Assembly: GCA_905221605.1 (NCBI GenBank)
Contig: CAJNDS010000613.1
Span: 342,001 to 406,000, forward strand
Origin: Symbiodinium natans
Lineage: Eukaryota; Sar; Dinophyceae; Suessiales; Symbiodiniaceae
Reading direction: 5' to 3'
Length of the DNA: 64,000 nt
Both the position numbers and the translations under genes were made by a program. Below, one piece after another: positions 21,989-32,162 of the stretch (within the stretch, counting starts at the first letter, position 1; each line of letters starts with the position of its first letter). The notes beneath the pieces are model-generated. The model was not told the origin of the DNA. It saw only the letters and a list, made by a program, of their open reading frames with translations, and did no database searches.

Positions 21989-23548
21989 CTAGTTTGCCAG
22001 GATCCCGCTGCGGTAGATGCCTGCAGCCAATGCTATGGTGATGGACATCGCACGCTGGAGAAGGCCAGCTGTGAGCTTAGTCTCCCAGAGGAAGCATCCG
22101 CAATCGGTCATTGCGACGAAGTCTGCAAATCGGATGAACTGCTCTGCCATCTCCGGGCCGGGGTCATAGATGGCTATGAAGGAAGGAAAGCGAGAACACG
22201 CCGAGCTTGCAAGCGCTGCGGGGAGCAAAGTTGCTGTCAGCAAGGCAAAGAAGATCACTCCCGGCAACATGGTCAAGGCAAACCCGTCGCTAAGCACATC
22301 AAACGCCACTGCGATCAACCCTGTGCCCACAGTCAGTGCCAATACCACGATGCACACCTGTAAAGCGTGCGACATAGAGCGCATGCAAGCGCCCAGCTCT
22401 CTCCACTCTCCTTGCACAACTGCGAGGTTCACCTCCTTTTCTCTGAAAGGGTCGGTAAACCTCGGCTTGGAGCAGGGTGAACCGCTTCTGCTCTCCTTCT
22501 CCCCAAGCCCTAAACATCGGATCAAAGGTTCAGGGTCGAAGGCTTCGGGCTGAGAAAATGATAGGGTTTAGGTTTTGGGGTTTAGGGTTTAGGTTTTAGG
22601 GTTTAGGGTGTAGGGTTTAGGGTTTAGGGTTTAGGGTTTAGGGTTTAGGGTTTAGAGGTTAGGGTTTAGGGTTTAGGGTTTAGGGTTTAGGGTTTAGGGT
22701 TTAGGGTTTAGGGTTTAGGGTTTAGGGTTTAGGGTTTAGGGTTTAGGGTTTAGGGTTTACAGAACTTGTTGCGCATGCCCGCCAGGAACCGCTGGACTCG
22801 CAGGCCCAGCCCACGCCAGGTGGCTATGAGCACGAAGCCTCTCCAGAACCCTAAACCCTAAACCCTAAACCCTAAACCCTAAACCCTAAACCCTAACCCT
22901 AAGCTGAGGCTTGCGGATTGAGAGGGCCCAGGGGCAACACTACAAAGTTTTGGGGTTCGGATGTTCCCCCTTAAACTAACAGTCCTAAATAGGGATTCTA
23001 GTACCACACTATAATACTCCCCATTGAGGACTGTTAGTAGAAGGCGGAAACAGCCCAAAATCTAGAATGTCAAGTCTGCCCAGAGGCTCCACCCCCCCCC
23101 CCCCTTAACTAAGCCAATATTCCTTAAACTCAAGAAGAAGGCACCCTCACATACGTTAAGGAATATTCTTTCCTTCATTAGGGGGTATTGGAGTCTTTGG
23201 GTGGGGATTATGCATGGACATGGCAACCCCCTAAACCCTAAACCCTAAACCCTGAACCCTAAACCCTAAACCCTAAACCGGCAGAAGCCTACTGCCGCGA
23301 GCACGGACGCGAAGACGACAAAGCCGACCATGGAGGACACCGAGGCCTTGTGAGGTGAGACCGAATTCTGTAGGGCGCCCTAGGGTTTTTCTAAGGGTAG
23401 AACCCCCTAAACCCTAAACCCTAAACCCTAAACCCTAAACCCTAAACCTTTCAAGCCTGAGACAGGGAGGTTTTACTTGAGGTTGTTTTTGCGGGAAGGC
23501 TTCTAGTCGTGTACTGGAGGAGCCGGACCCAGACCCGGCGGTCGACAT
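21989..23548 (-). CDS. Four-helix membrane protein of 224 residues, 4 exons, complete
   Basis: Exons (minus): 23548-23477, 23346-23289, 22838-22766, 22460-21989; phases join exactly (675 nt). Starts MSTAGSGSGSSSTRLEAFPQ. Hydrophobic segments: SMVGFVVFASVLAAVGFVLI, then ALQVCIVVLALTVGTGLIAV, GFALTMLPGVIFFALLTATL and AMSITIALAAGIYRSG. Between helices 1 and 2 is a soluble stretch (NKFTDPFREKEVNLAVVQ) formed across a junction. Donors GT, GC, GT; acceptors all AG|G. The second intron is bordered by the direct repeat AGGCTTC and contains a MITE-like element and a poly-C run; all three hold telomere-like units. I do not recognise the family. Confidence 0.75.
22560..22760 (+). repeat. TTTAGGG tract within intron 3 of the membrane-protein gene
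   Basis: About 26 units lie between exon 3 (22766) and exon 4 (22460); in mRNA sense this is CCCTAAA. Confidence 0.95.
22968..23220. mobile_element. Two small inverted-repeat elements in an intron
   Basis: 22975-23045 carries CTAACAGTCCTAAATAG and, inverted, CCATTGAGGACTGTTAG; a relative is at 56705-56770. 23115-23175 carries AATATTCCTTAA and inverted TTAAGGAATATT around an AG-rich centre, next to a C14 run (23091-23104). Both lie inside the 22839-23288 intron. Confidence 0.5.
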
Positions 23549-23559
23549 GAGGGTTCAGG

Positions 23560-23700
23560 GCTTAGGGCTTTGGGTTTAGGGTTTGGGGTTTAGGGTTTAG
23601 GGTTTAGGGTTTAGGGTTTAGGGCTTGGGGTGTGGGTTTAGGATTTAGTGTTTAGGGTTTGGGGTGTGGGATTAGGATTTCGGGTTTAGGGTCTGGGGTG
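23560..23700 (+). repeat. TTTAGGG tract
   Basis: Degenerate TTTAGGG/TTTGGGG units directly upstream of the start exon of the 224-residue membrane protein. Confidence 0.8.
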
Positions 23701-23765
23701 TGCAGTGAACCTGTTGCTCCTCCAAGAGAGCTGGCCCATAGGCCCCAAAAGAAGAAGGGAGTCGA

Positions 23766-23766
23766 A

Positions 23767-23798
<32 letters not shown>
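23766..23798 (+). repeat. Poly-G run
   Basis: About 31 G in a row with no interruption; gives false glycine/proline ORFs on both strands. Confidence 0.97.
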
Positions 23799-24163
23799 GC
23801 CTTGGACGCTTAACGTCAATTTTGCGCGTGCTCTTTGTTTTCTTGGATTCTTCCCGGAAACCTCTCTGGGATTGGGTTCGCTGTCTGACGAAGGAGGCCA
23901 CCAAGAGGAGACGGTCAACGCAGGAGAGTCGGATCGACGGAATGAATTTTGAGGAGACAGAGACGACACGGTCAAGGGAGGGGGGGTGGAGCATTTTGCT
24001 GGGAGAGGGGCGTGGGGAGCATGCATGGATGTGCGGTTGACGGACGGGTTCGGGGGGCGAGAACATCAGCAGGGGGGAGCGCGGACGTGGAGCGTGACAT
24101 CCGGGTTGATGGGCAGGGGCGTGGGGTACACGTGGGGGTTCAGAGCGAGATGTATCCGGTTGA

Positions 24164-24350
24164 AGGGCGCCCTCCGCGCCCTCCGCGCCCTCCGCGCCCT
24201 CCGCGCCCTCCGCGCCCTCCGCGCCTCCGCGCCCTCCGCGCCCTCCACGCCCTCCGCGCGCTCCGCGCCCTCCGCGCCCTCCCTCCGCGCCCTCCCTCCG
24301 CGCCCTCCCTCCGCGCCCTCCCTCCGCGCCCTCCCTCCGCGCCCTCCGAC
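24164..24350 (+). repeat. GC-rich minisatellite, 9-bp then 13-bp unit
   Basis: CGCCCTCCG repeated about ten times, then CGCCCTCCCTCCG about five times. The 13-bp unit is the 9-bp unit with an internal CCTC duplication. Long false ORFs (Arg/Ala/Pro) run through it on several frames. Confidence 0.95.
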
Positions 24351-24540
24351 TCAACACCTCCGCCCAGGACACACTGTGTTGACGCTAAAGGTGCAATGCG
24401 TCTATTCTGCGGGTGTTTCCTTTATAAAGTATTTCTTACAAGGAACGCACGTGCAGCATAGCCTCTAAGTGTCCATCTTAGGGGGGGGGGGTTAAGGTCC
24501 TTACCTCTCCCTACGCGTATCAAGTTGTGGCCATCCAACC

Positions 24541-24735
24541 AAAACCCTCAACCCCAAACCCCAAACCCCAAACCCTAAAACCCTAAAACCCTAAAACCCT
24601 AAAACCCTAAAACCCTAAAACCCTAGAACCCTAGAACCCTAAAACCCTAAAACCCTAAAACCCTAAAACCCTAAAACCCTAAAACCCTAAAACCCTAAAA
24701 CCCTAAAACCCTAAAACCCTAACCCTAAACCCTAC
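24541..24735 (-). repeat. 8-bp telomere variant CCCTAAAA array
   Basis: About 18 CCCTAAAA units, two with CCCTAGAA, followed by a few CCCTAAA. It sits immediately 3' of the stop codon of the gene at 24732-25856. Confidence 0.95.
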
Positions 24736-25856
24736 ATCCCAAAGCCGGCTAAGGAGAACCGAAACCCCAAATAGCGGGCTCCGGCGCTGTGGAAAGGTCG
24801 TGCAGCAGCAATGTTGATGCAACCCTCCAAGTACAGATCGAGAACCAGGCCTGGGGAATCCCATTTGGCGTAGGGCTCAGGGTGTAGGGTTTGGGCTTCG
24901 GGGTTTAGGTTTGAGGGTTAGGGTCTAGGGTTTAGTTAGGGTTGCTTACTGGTTCTTACTAGGCTTGCTTACTGGTTCTTACTCGGCATTTAGGGAATTA
25001 GGTACCTTTTATCCCCCTATATGTGGCCTTGAAGGGCTTACGTACGGTACCTCCACCATTCCTTACTAAGAAACAGCAGGTCTTCAACCCTAAACCCTAA
25101 ACCCATCAAGTCCAAGAGTCCACGGTGAGACGCAGCAGGTCTTTCCCGAAAATGTCTCGCCACTCCTCGATGAGGTTGTTGTCGTTGAGCAAGTTGCCCA
25201 AATATCGAAGAGAATCCCGCATGTAATCCTGATGGCTTTTTCATGGCACCAGACCCTGGTTCAGGTTCAGGGAGCCCAGACTTCTTGTTGAGATAATCCT
25301 GAGGTCAGCTGAGATCCCCAGGTTGGGCCTAGGGTGGGCTGACATAGGCATTTCCCCCAAAATAGGGTACCCCCTTTGATACCCCAAATAGGAGAGAATC
25401 CCAATAAAGGGATCCCGAAAAAGGGTACCCCGATTTTCGGAAACCCCCACATGACACTGAATTGCAACAAGATTCCGTTCGCCGTGTATACGTGCCGGGC
25501 GTCACGCCTTTCAATGGAGGTTGTATTTACGGGGCTTATAAGTGGGTTATAGCTAACTACACTTATATCTGGAATATAAGTACCCTGAACCTCCAAGTAG
25601 GGTGTTAGGGTTCTGGTTCCGGGCTTCGTGGAGCTTCGGGGACTAACCCCAGAACCCCAAGAATATGAAGAGAAAACCGCTGCGTCACACTCTGGCACCT
25701 TCGCAAGCGCCCACGACGGCAAAACCGGCACCCAGCAGCGTATCAACCATGTTACAGCACACTCGAGTACACGGAAGTATGCTGCACTGTGGCACTACCA
25801 GACGACCATAGTCGCTTGCAGGATAGCATATGATAGCATGCCGTAGCCTACAAACC
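24732..25856 (-). CDS. Unknown conserved-looking protein, 3 exons seen, 3' end complete
   Basis: Exons (minus): 25856-25691, 25228-25132, 24850-24732; the last ends at a TAG. Junction 2/3 reads FGKDLLRLVLDLYLEGCINI across a GT-AG intron in exact phase; junction 1/2 is phase 0 (GACEGARDYMRDSLRYLGNL). Other segments: LLNDNNLIEEWRDIF, AAARPFHSAGARYLG, and in exon 1 RHAIICYPASDYGRLVVPQC and VDTLLGAGFAVVGAC. A helical soluble domain; not recognised. The first intron holds family A and family C elements. The N-terminus is upstream and not found; 25970-26210 may contain more exons. Confidence 0.65.
25355..25455. repeat. Dispersed element, family C copy
   Basis: Best-preserved copy: AATAGGGTACCCCCTTTGA, then AAAAAGGGTACCCCGATTTT, with GGAAACCCCCAC at the end. 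Lies inside an intron of the gene at 24732-25856. Confidence 0.55.
25510..25604. mobile_element. MITE family A, divergent copy
   Basis: Contains GGGGCTTATAAGTGGGTTAT and ends AAGTACCCTGAACCTCCAAGTA, both diagnostic of family A; the left inverted repeat is reduced to GGAGGTTGTATTTAC. Confidence 0.65.
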
Positions 25857-26136
25857 CTGTCAGCTTGCGCAGGCCCTAAACCCTAAGCCCTGAAGTCTGA
25901 AGCCTAAATCCTCAACCCTCAACCCTCAACCCCTATCAACCCTAAACCCTAAACTCCACACCCTAAACCCGACTGCTTCCGCCTCCGAGGAAGCTCAGGC
26001 ACATTGGAGCAGCAAGTCCAAGAACCTTGCATTGCAGGAACTTTGGGTCTTAAAGGGCCATTAGGACTCACACAAACTCGAACCTTAAGTTGGCCATTTC
26101 CCAAAAAAAGGGGGCCACCCCTCATCTGCCCCAAAT

Positions 26137-26343
26137 GTGGTCTCATCCCCTGAGTCAGGACCTGCAGAATCAGTACCAAGTCTGGGAGACTCCAGTCCAA
26201 TGACAAGGCGCAATGTCTGTTGTGAACGTGGCCTTGCTGGTGAGAGAGCGCAAGGGCTCTGCTTCTTGGGGCACGAGGCTGATGAAGCGGAGAAGTCCTG
26301 CAGGGCGAGTTCGCAGTGGAAACGGAGGCTGTGGGGTAGCTAG
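26137..26343 (+). CDS. Hypothetical ORF, low confidence
   Basis: A 68-residue frame (VPSLGDSSPMTRRNVCCERG) in sequence free of telomere-like repeats. The opposite strand is open as well (26170-26547). No family recognised. Confidence 0.2.
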   Translation: MVSSPESGPAESVPSLGDSSPMTRRNVCCERGLAGERAQGLCFLGHEADEAEKSCRASSQWKRRLWGS

Positions 26344-26869
26344 AAACAGGCAGAGTGTAAGCATACCACTATGGAACATGCAGGACTCTCCTGAAATGCC
26401 ATGGCAGACTACAAGTCTAGCAGAGTATAGGTGTAGATATTGCTGTCTCCACCCTGAGACTCTTAAACCCCCGAACCCGCAAAGCCTACCCAAACTGCGA
26501 GCATGGAAAGGACGACGGTGACGACCACATGCAAAAAGTGCCTGCATCTCCTTTGATGCGGGCTTGGGGGGTGAAGGATTCTTGAAGCTTGGGCTTCAGG
26601 ACTTCGTCCCGGATTTCTAAAAATCATGTCGTCCAGGGTCTAGGGTTTAGGGCTTCATTAGGGCTTTGGGATGTAGGGTTTAAAACGGGTTCAAGGGATA
26701 ACATGGACCAAAAATCCTACAACCCCAAAGAACTCAAGAACTTTATGTCGGAGGCCTTTGCCAGGTTGAGGGTTGTGTGTTTTCCTCCCAAACCATCAAC
26801 CCTACACAGGGTGGTTACGGTTTAGGGTTCAGGGTTCAGACAAATTTAGCCCCAAGACCCCTAAAGCCT

Positions 26870-27020
26870 TATAAACCCTTAAACCCCTAAGCCCCTAAAC
26901 CCCTAAACCCCTAAACCCCTAACCCCTAAACCCCTAAACCCCTAAACCCCTAAACCCCTAAACCCCTAAACCCCTAAACCCTAAACCCTAAACCCTAAAC
27001 CCTAAACCTAAACCCTGAAC
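26870..27020 (-). repeat. 8-bp CCCCTAAA array grading into CCCTAAA
   Basis: About 13 CCCCTAAA units then five CCCTAAA units, showing one variant amplified next to the canonical one. Confidence 0.95.
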
Positions 27021-27047
27021 CCGAAACCCCTGAACCTGGCGCCCCTC

Positions 27048-27092
27048 TACAGTGGGTGCTGCGGGCGGCGCGTAAGCCCTTCGACATCACTG
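27048..27092 (+). CDS. Short candidate plus-strand exon
   Basis: CCTCTACAG|TGGGTGCTG ... GGCGCAG|GCCAAC (GC donor). Frame WVLRAARKPFDITGA. Unknown gene; 27190-27280 on the same strand (EAPAMGRARERLPKWFGRLR) may be another exon. Confidence 0.35.
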
Positions 27093-27676
27093 GCGCAGGC
27101 CAACCCAGGTCACTCCCCCCCCTGGGTTTAGGGCTTAGGGTTTAGGGTTTAGGGTTTAGGGTTTAGGGTTTAGGGTTAGTGTTATAGGGTTTAGAGGGTC
27201 GGAAGCACCCGCGATGGGCCGGGCACGAGAAAGGCTTCCAAAATGGTTTGGCCGCCTGAGACGGTGTGGGGTGGGAGAAATGTGATAGATGGCCCTCCAC
27301 ACTCCAACCTTCCCAGCTTCAGCGCCATATCACAGCACACCCCAATCCCTAAACCCTAGACCCTAAGCCCTAGACCCAAAATCCTACACCCTAAACCTTA
27401 AACCCTAAACCCACAATCTTACCCAGGCACCGTGGTGAGTCTGTTCGGGAAGAGTCCCACATTGCGGCTGCTCCGCAGACCGCTAGTACACCCGTCCTGG
27501 GATGCATCCCGTCTAGGGTTTAAGGTTTAGGGGCTAGGGTTTAGAGGTTTAGGGTTTAGGGTTTAGGGGTTTGGCATTGACGGTGTTATCTTTCTATCTA
27601 CATACTGTAGATAGATATAAGATGGCTACCCAGTGTACAGTAGTTTACGGACAGGTTCGGAACAACACTCCATGCG

Positions 27677-28182
27677 TCAGCCGAGCGTGGAAAGTTGCTG
27701 CTCAGAAGTACATCCTAGCATCCAGAATTTGAAGCAGCATCTGCCAAAACGTGATTCTGGGCCCTGGAGCAAAAGTGGCAGGTCAACCTTGACGACGGTA
27801 CGGCTCGCTGCTCGCAGCCGGGCCACCGCCTGCTCGGCAACAACCTGCCTCACGGACAAGGATCCGGTTCCTCTTGAATTCAAGCCAGCTTGCCGGGCCA
27901 TAACTGCCGGCTCTCCTTCCGGTGCTTGGAGGTTCGGGGTACTTAGTAACCAACTTCTTGCAGCCCAAGTAAAACCCTATTAGGGTGCTGGGTTCTCCTT
28001 CCGGTAGCACCTGCATCAGCTTCGCTGGTTTCCCTGGAGCAGACAGTGAGTCCATCAGCAGCCGGTTTCCTTCCTCAGCCCGCACGCTGATGAGGGAGCT
28101 GCTGGTACCAGTACGAGGCGCGACAGGCGGAGTCGGTGGAAACGATGTCGAACCCGGCGGCCTCGGCGGTGACAACCTGGGC

Positions 28183-28217
<35 letters not shown>

Positions 28218-29096
28218 CAAAAAAAAGGAAGACAAGCTTCTATGAGCTTCTACACTATAGAGAGGTAGGAGGGGCGCCTTACCCTGCTCAGCCCTGCGTA
28301 AGTAACACTGGCGAAGGCAACCCCAACGTGGACAGGGAACTTTCCGCCAGCCTCGCGAGACGCGCCAAGTGTGTCCAGGAGCCGGTTATGGTCTTCCACA
28401 AGCAGCTGCAACATGGCGGTGATCCTGCAGTAGAGTTTGCCATGCTACGGCAAGATATGCTGTACAATGAGTAAATAGACCTTCCCCCAAACCGTCAACC
28501 CCAAACCCCAAACCCCTGATCCTGCGCTGCGATGCCGCTTCGAAGTCACTGCGCTGCTCAATCGCAGAGATGCGGCTCTCGACGTCGTGAGGGGCAGGCT
28601 CTAGCCCACTCAAGGAAGGAACGACGCTTTGCCTCACTACTCAGTGGGTTTGGGGTTTGGGTTTAGGGTTTGGGGTTTAGGGTTTAGGGTTTAGGGTTCA
28701 CTAATCAGGAAGGTGGTAAGTAGGGCAACTATAGTCATAACATGTTTTTGTCTTCTTTTTTTTTGGGGGGGGTCTTATAACCCTGCTGATAAGTACCCAT
28801 GAACCTTCAAGTAGCTCTTTTTATGGGGGATTAGGGTCCAGGGTTTTAGGGTTTTAGCTTGCCCGTTCATAATAAAGACTCGGTACACCCGATTGCTCAA
28901 TGTCCGGCACACAACCCCTTAAAAGGACTCGGAAGGAAACCAAAAATCTCCCTCATTCTAAGAATCACTATATAAGTTGCTCCTCTTCCTTCAGGGCATG
29001 TCGAAGAACGGGTGATTGGGACATTCTGTTGGGAGCCACGTTCGGCTCGCACATGGCTTCAAGGCAGCCGGAAGCTCGCAACACAAACACCTCAAG
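27677..29096 (-). CDS. Coiled-coil protein with proline-rich linker, 5 exons, 3' end complete
   Basis: Exons (minus): about 29096-28981, 28632-28522, 28424-28293, 28176-27998, 27915-27677. All phases join. Segments: VLRHALKEEEQSVVPSLSGL (junction 1/2), then a heptad-like stretch ISAIEQRSDFEAASQRRITA (junction 2/3) continuing MLQLLVEDHNRLLDTL, a Ser/Pro/Thr linker, VRAEEGNRLLMDSLSAPGK, VLPEGEPAVMARQAGL (junction 4/5) and RQVVAEQAVARLRAASRTVV. Donors GC, GA, GC, GA; acceptors AG|G. Introns 2 and 4 have exact direct-repeat borders of 9 bp (GCAGGATCA) and 12 bp (ACCGGAAGGAGA). Intron 3 contains a C29 run. Function unknown; a structural or scaffold role is only a guess. Confidence 0.75.
27916..27997 (-). 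other. 82-bp GA-AG intron with 12-bp direct-repeat borders
   Basis: The sense-strand borders share ACCGGAAGGAGA exactly; excision within the repeat (GAAG|GAGA) shifts the frame by one and joins two long ORFs. The body contains AAGTACCCCGAACCTCC, the tail of MITE family A, so this intron looks like an inserted MITE. Confidence 0.75.
28186..28214 (+). repeat. Poly-C run
   Basis: 29 C in a row, then T, CCC and A8; it lies in the 28177-28292 intron and explains the long proline ORFs seen there. Confidence 0.97.
28425..28521 (-). other. 97-bp GA-AG intron with 9-bp direct-repeat borders
   Basis: Borders CGCAG|GATCAGGG and CTGCAG|GATCACC share GCAGGATCA. Splicing inside the repeat joins two coiled-coil exons in phase. 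The 5' end of the intron is CCCCAAA/telomere-like in sequence. Confidence 0.75.
28770..28830. mobile_element. MITE family A fragment
   Basis: Contains CTTATAACCC and AAGTACCCATGAACCTTCAAGTA-type end; inside the first intron of the coiled-coil gene. Confidence 0.5.
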
Positions 29097-29245
29097 CTGA
29101 CCGTATGACCCTCAACCCCCTAAAACCCAGGACCCCTCAACCCTAAAACCCTAAACCCTAAACCCTCTAGCCCTCAACCCTAAACCCTCACTTCCTGAAC
29201 ACCCATCGCAGAACTGACCATGGGCCGAGTCATGCCGGGCATGGA

Positions 29246-29345
29246 AGTTGGATCCCAACGTCAGGAGCAAGCCTCATACTCTCAAGCAAGGGGAAATGCA
29301 CAATAGCTGCTGGCACAAAAAACTCTGTCTCAAGGTTATGCAGGC
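29246..29345 (-). CDS. Candidate exon upstream of the coiled-coil gene
   Basis: Minus-strand frame SLHNLETEFFVPAAIVHFPL then LESMRLAPDVGIQLPCPA. Could belong to the same gene, but I could not phase a junction. Confidence 0.35.
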
Positions 29346-29764
29346 TCCTCTAGCTAAACCCGAAACCCTGAACCTCCATGGAAGCCGTTTAGGGTGCAAG
29401 GTCTACGGTTGAGGGTCCAGGGTTTCGGGGGCCTCACTTGAATGAAGTGCGCAAAGTCATTAAACCTGAGGGTCAAGCCCACTAACGAACGCCAGCCCAC
29501 ATTCGCGCGACTACCGCCGTGCCACTACCCACTTAAAACCTCCCCTACCGATAACCGTATCGACATGGTGCCCCAATCCCCTTAATCGTGTGAGGCTTGG
29601 TGTTTAGGGTTTAGGGTTTAGGGTTTAGGGTTTAGCGTTTAGGGTTCAGGGTTTAGCGTTTAGGGTACCCAAAAAATAAAGACTATTTTCCAAGTACCGA
29701 GGTAATGGGGATGCAAGGGCGCCCGGCCGCGCGGCGTGGTAGGGGCCCTTGGCCGTACGTACCG

Positions 29765-29799
29765 TCCAGAGGCCGGCATTCTTGGCAGCGCACTCCTGG
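29765..29799 (-). CDS. Very short candidate exon
   Basis: AGCCCAG|GAGTGC ... TGGACG|GTACGT with frame ECAAKNAGLWT. A good donor and acceptor surround only about 35 nt, so it is tentative. Confidence 0.3.
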
Positions 29800-29929
29800 G
29801 CTTAGGGCCTAGTTGGGTCTTTCGGGCTATGTAGGGCTTAGGGTTTAGGGTTCAGGGTTTAGGGTTCAGGGTTTAGGGTTTAGGATTTAGGGCTCCGAGT
29901 GGCTCCGAGTTTAGGATTCTGAGGGACTT

Positions 29930-29985
29930 CGAAGCGGGCAGAGACGTTGAGAGACGGGTGGACGACATCCTGTTTGCCCTAGGCA
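29930..29985 (+). CDS. Short candidate plus-strand exon
   Basis: TTCTGAG|GGACTTC ... CCCTAG|GCACTG; frame DFEAGRDVERRVDDILFAL. Charged helical segment; unknown gene. Confidence 0.35.
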
Positions 29986-30169
29986 CTGAAACCCTAAACC
30001 CTAAACCCTAAACTCCCCGGCCCCTGATTCGGTCTGGGAACCTATTAGGGCCAGTAGGGTTTTAGGGTTTATCCCCATAAACCCTGTAGAGGCTGAGCAC
30101 CTAAACCCTGAACCCAAAATCCCGTGCCAGCTATGCTCAACAGTGGCGGCTCCTGGACCCTGAGCCCTG

Positions 30170-30265
30170 AAACCTTCTGCCCAAACCCGAAACCCTAAAC
30201 CCTAAACCCGAAACCCTAAACCCTAAACCCGAAACCCTAAACCTCTCTTTCTATATATATATAAA
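30170..30265 (-). repeat. CCCTAAA/CCCGAAA tract and TA microsatellite
   Basis: Alternating CCCGAAA and CCCTAAA units to 30243, then TATATATATA to 30263. Confidence 0.85.
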
Positions 30266-30279
30266 CCCTAATGGGTTTC

Positions 30280-30850
30280 GTGGACGAAGGCACAAATATT
30301 CGTGGGCAAGGCACAAAAATTCGTGGGCAAGGCACAAAAATTCGTGGACAAAGCACAAAAATTCGTGGGCAAGGCACTTCGGATTTTTGGGTGCTTGGGC
30401 AAGGCTTAAAACCCCAAAATGTGCCTTGCCCACGAATTTTTGTGCCCCACCCCCCCCCACCCCAAACCTTCACCCACCCCCCCCACCCCTCCCCCCCCCA
30501 CCCCCACCCCCACCTTCACCCACCCCTCCCCCCCACCCCCCCCCCATCCCCATCCCCCCCCCCCCCCCCCCCTCACCCCCCACCCCACAAAAATTCGTGG
30601 GCAAGGCACAAAGCCTCAAAATGTGCCTTGCCCACGAATTTTTGTGCCTTGTGCCTTTGCCCACGAAATTTTGTGCCGTGCCCACGAATTTTCTTGCACA
30701 CAAATTGGTGGCAAGGCACCAAAATTCGTGGGCAAGGCACCAAAATTCGTGGGCAAGGCACAAAAATTGGTGGGCAAGGCACAAAAATTCGTGGGCAAGG
30801 CACAAATATTCGTGGGCAAGGCACAAAAATTCGTGGGCAAGGCACGTTCC
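30280..30850. repeat. 21-bp tandem repeat in both orientations around a C-rich core
   Basis: The unit GGCACAAAAATTCGTGGGCAA occurs four times at 30287-30377, inverted at 30419-30447, direct again at 30588-30612, inverted (with variants) at 30620-30690 and direct about six times at 30717-30846. Between is a pyrimidine-only stretch (30444-30590). Direct and inverted blocks can fold into long hairpins. The repeated Gly-Gln-Gly-Thr-Lys-Ile ORF here is a by-product. Confidence 0.9.
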
Positions 30851-31268
30851 CACCCCAACTTTTGTATGAAGATACTTTATGCTTTCTGAATGTTGTGGGA
30901 TTCTCTGGGTGGGTGGGTGTTATATCGGAGCCGTAAATCTGCTCGATCCGGAGCTGCTGAACCCTAAACCCTAAACCCTGAACCCTGAACCCGAAGAGGT
31001 CCTTGTGGAAGCTCTGCGCGCCCTGCAGCCCACGTAGCCGGGCTCGGGATTTTTGGCCCCGGGCTCCTGGCAGGCGAGGCTTCGGGCCAAGGGACAAGGC
31101 GTGGGTTTAGGATTTAGGGTTTAGGGTTCAGGGTTCAGGGTTCAGGGTACAGGGTTCACGGTTCAGTGGGCTCACCGCGCTTCCAGCATCCTACTCACGC
31201 ATAGGTCTAGAAGACTCACGAAAGGTCCAAGAAACCTCCGAAGCCCCCAAGCCTAACCCTTCACCTTA

Positions 31269-31382
31269 GATCCACATGCGCCTGAAATCATGGGATCCTG
31301 CACTGGCGCTAACTACCCACCAACTGCCCTGCGGGCAGCACAAGATTTACCTACAAGCCCAACTAAAATCACTACAGCTCAC
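31269..31382 (+). CDS. Candidate plus-strand exon
   Basis: After TTCACCTTAG the frame is MRLKSWDPALALTTHQLPCG then QHKIYLQAQLKSLQLTAL, running into telomere-like DNA. No family recognised. Confidence 0.35.
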
Positions 31383-31549
31383 GGCACTAAACCCTAAACC
31401 GCTCTAAACCGTCGAACTGCTCAGAGCCTTGGCACGCTGAGGCACCACGGGGGTTTGGTGCCTCCAAGTGAGGGCTTGGGGTTTTGGGTTTGCTGCGAAC
31501 GGGCGCAGAAGCTGTAATAGTTGGGATGACTCTGGAATTGGGCTTTAGG

Positions 31550-31640
31550 GTTTAGGGTTTAGGGTTGAGGGTTGAGGGTTTGGGGGTTAGGGTTTAGGGT
31601 TTAGGGTTTAGCGTTTAGGGTTTAGGCACTCCAGGACCCA
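31550..31640 (+). repeat. TTTAGGG/TTGAGGG tract
   Basis: About 11 units with TTGAGGG and TTTAGCG variants. Confidence 0.85.
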
Positions 31641-31721
31641 AGAACCCTACGGCATCAGCCACTGGCCGAGGTCGCCACCGGAGCACGCGAGGGCAGGTCA
31701 GCAACGGACTGCCAGAGGATG

Positions 31722-31900
31722 GGTTTAGGGTGTAGGGTTTGGGTTTAAGGTTGAGGGTTGAGGGTTGAGGGTTGAGGGTTTAGGGTTTAGGGTTTAGGGT
31801 TTAGGGTTTAGGGTTTAGGGTTTAGGGTTTAGGGTTTAGGGTTTAGGGTTTAGGGTTTAGGGTTTAGGGTTTAGGGTTTAGGGTTTAGGGTTTAGGGTGT
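31722..31900 (+). repeat. TTTAGGG array preceded by TTGAGGG variants
   Basis: Four TTGAGGG units then about 19 TTTAGGG units. Confidence 0.95.
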
Positions 31901-32162
31901 CACGGTCAGATTTCAAGGTCAAGGTTACGGGTTTAGGGGCCTCGCGGTTGGTCTAAAGTAGGACCCAAAGCAAAGAGTCGGCAACCTCCAGGATAGGCTT
32001 TACAAATGGGGCCCTAAACCCAAAACCTCGAAAAGTGGAAGCACGCAGGTGTGGCTCGAGCTCTCGGGGTGGATCCGCTGCGGGGTTTGGGGGCCTACTT
32101 GGATCACAGACCTGCTGTTGTGAGGGTTTAGGGTTTAGGGTTTAGGGTTTAGGGTTTAGGGT

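Noticed and set aside
21953-22553. Plus-strand ORFs of 136 and 127 codons
   Set aside because: Antisense to the last exon of the membrane protein, whose hydrophobic pattern and phase-matched exons favour the minus strand.
23686-24468. Several 110-228 codon ORFs rich in Arg, Ala, Pro and Gly
   Set aside because: They run through a poly-G run and a GC-rich minisatellite and have no other features.
30237-31097. Repetitive ORFs with a Gly-Gln-Gly-Thr-Lys-Ile-Arg pattern
   Set aside because: Translation of the 21-bp repeat and the C-rich stretch; open on both strands and in several frames.
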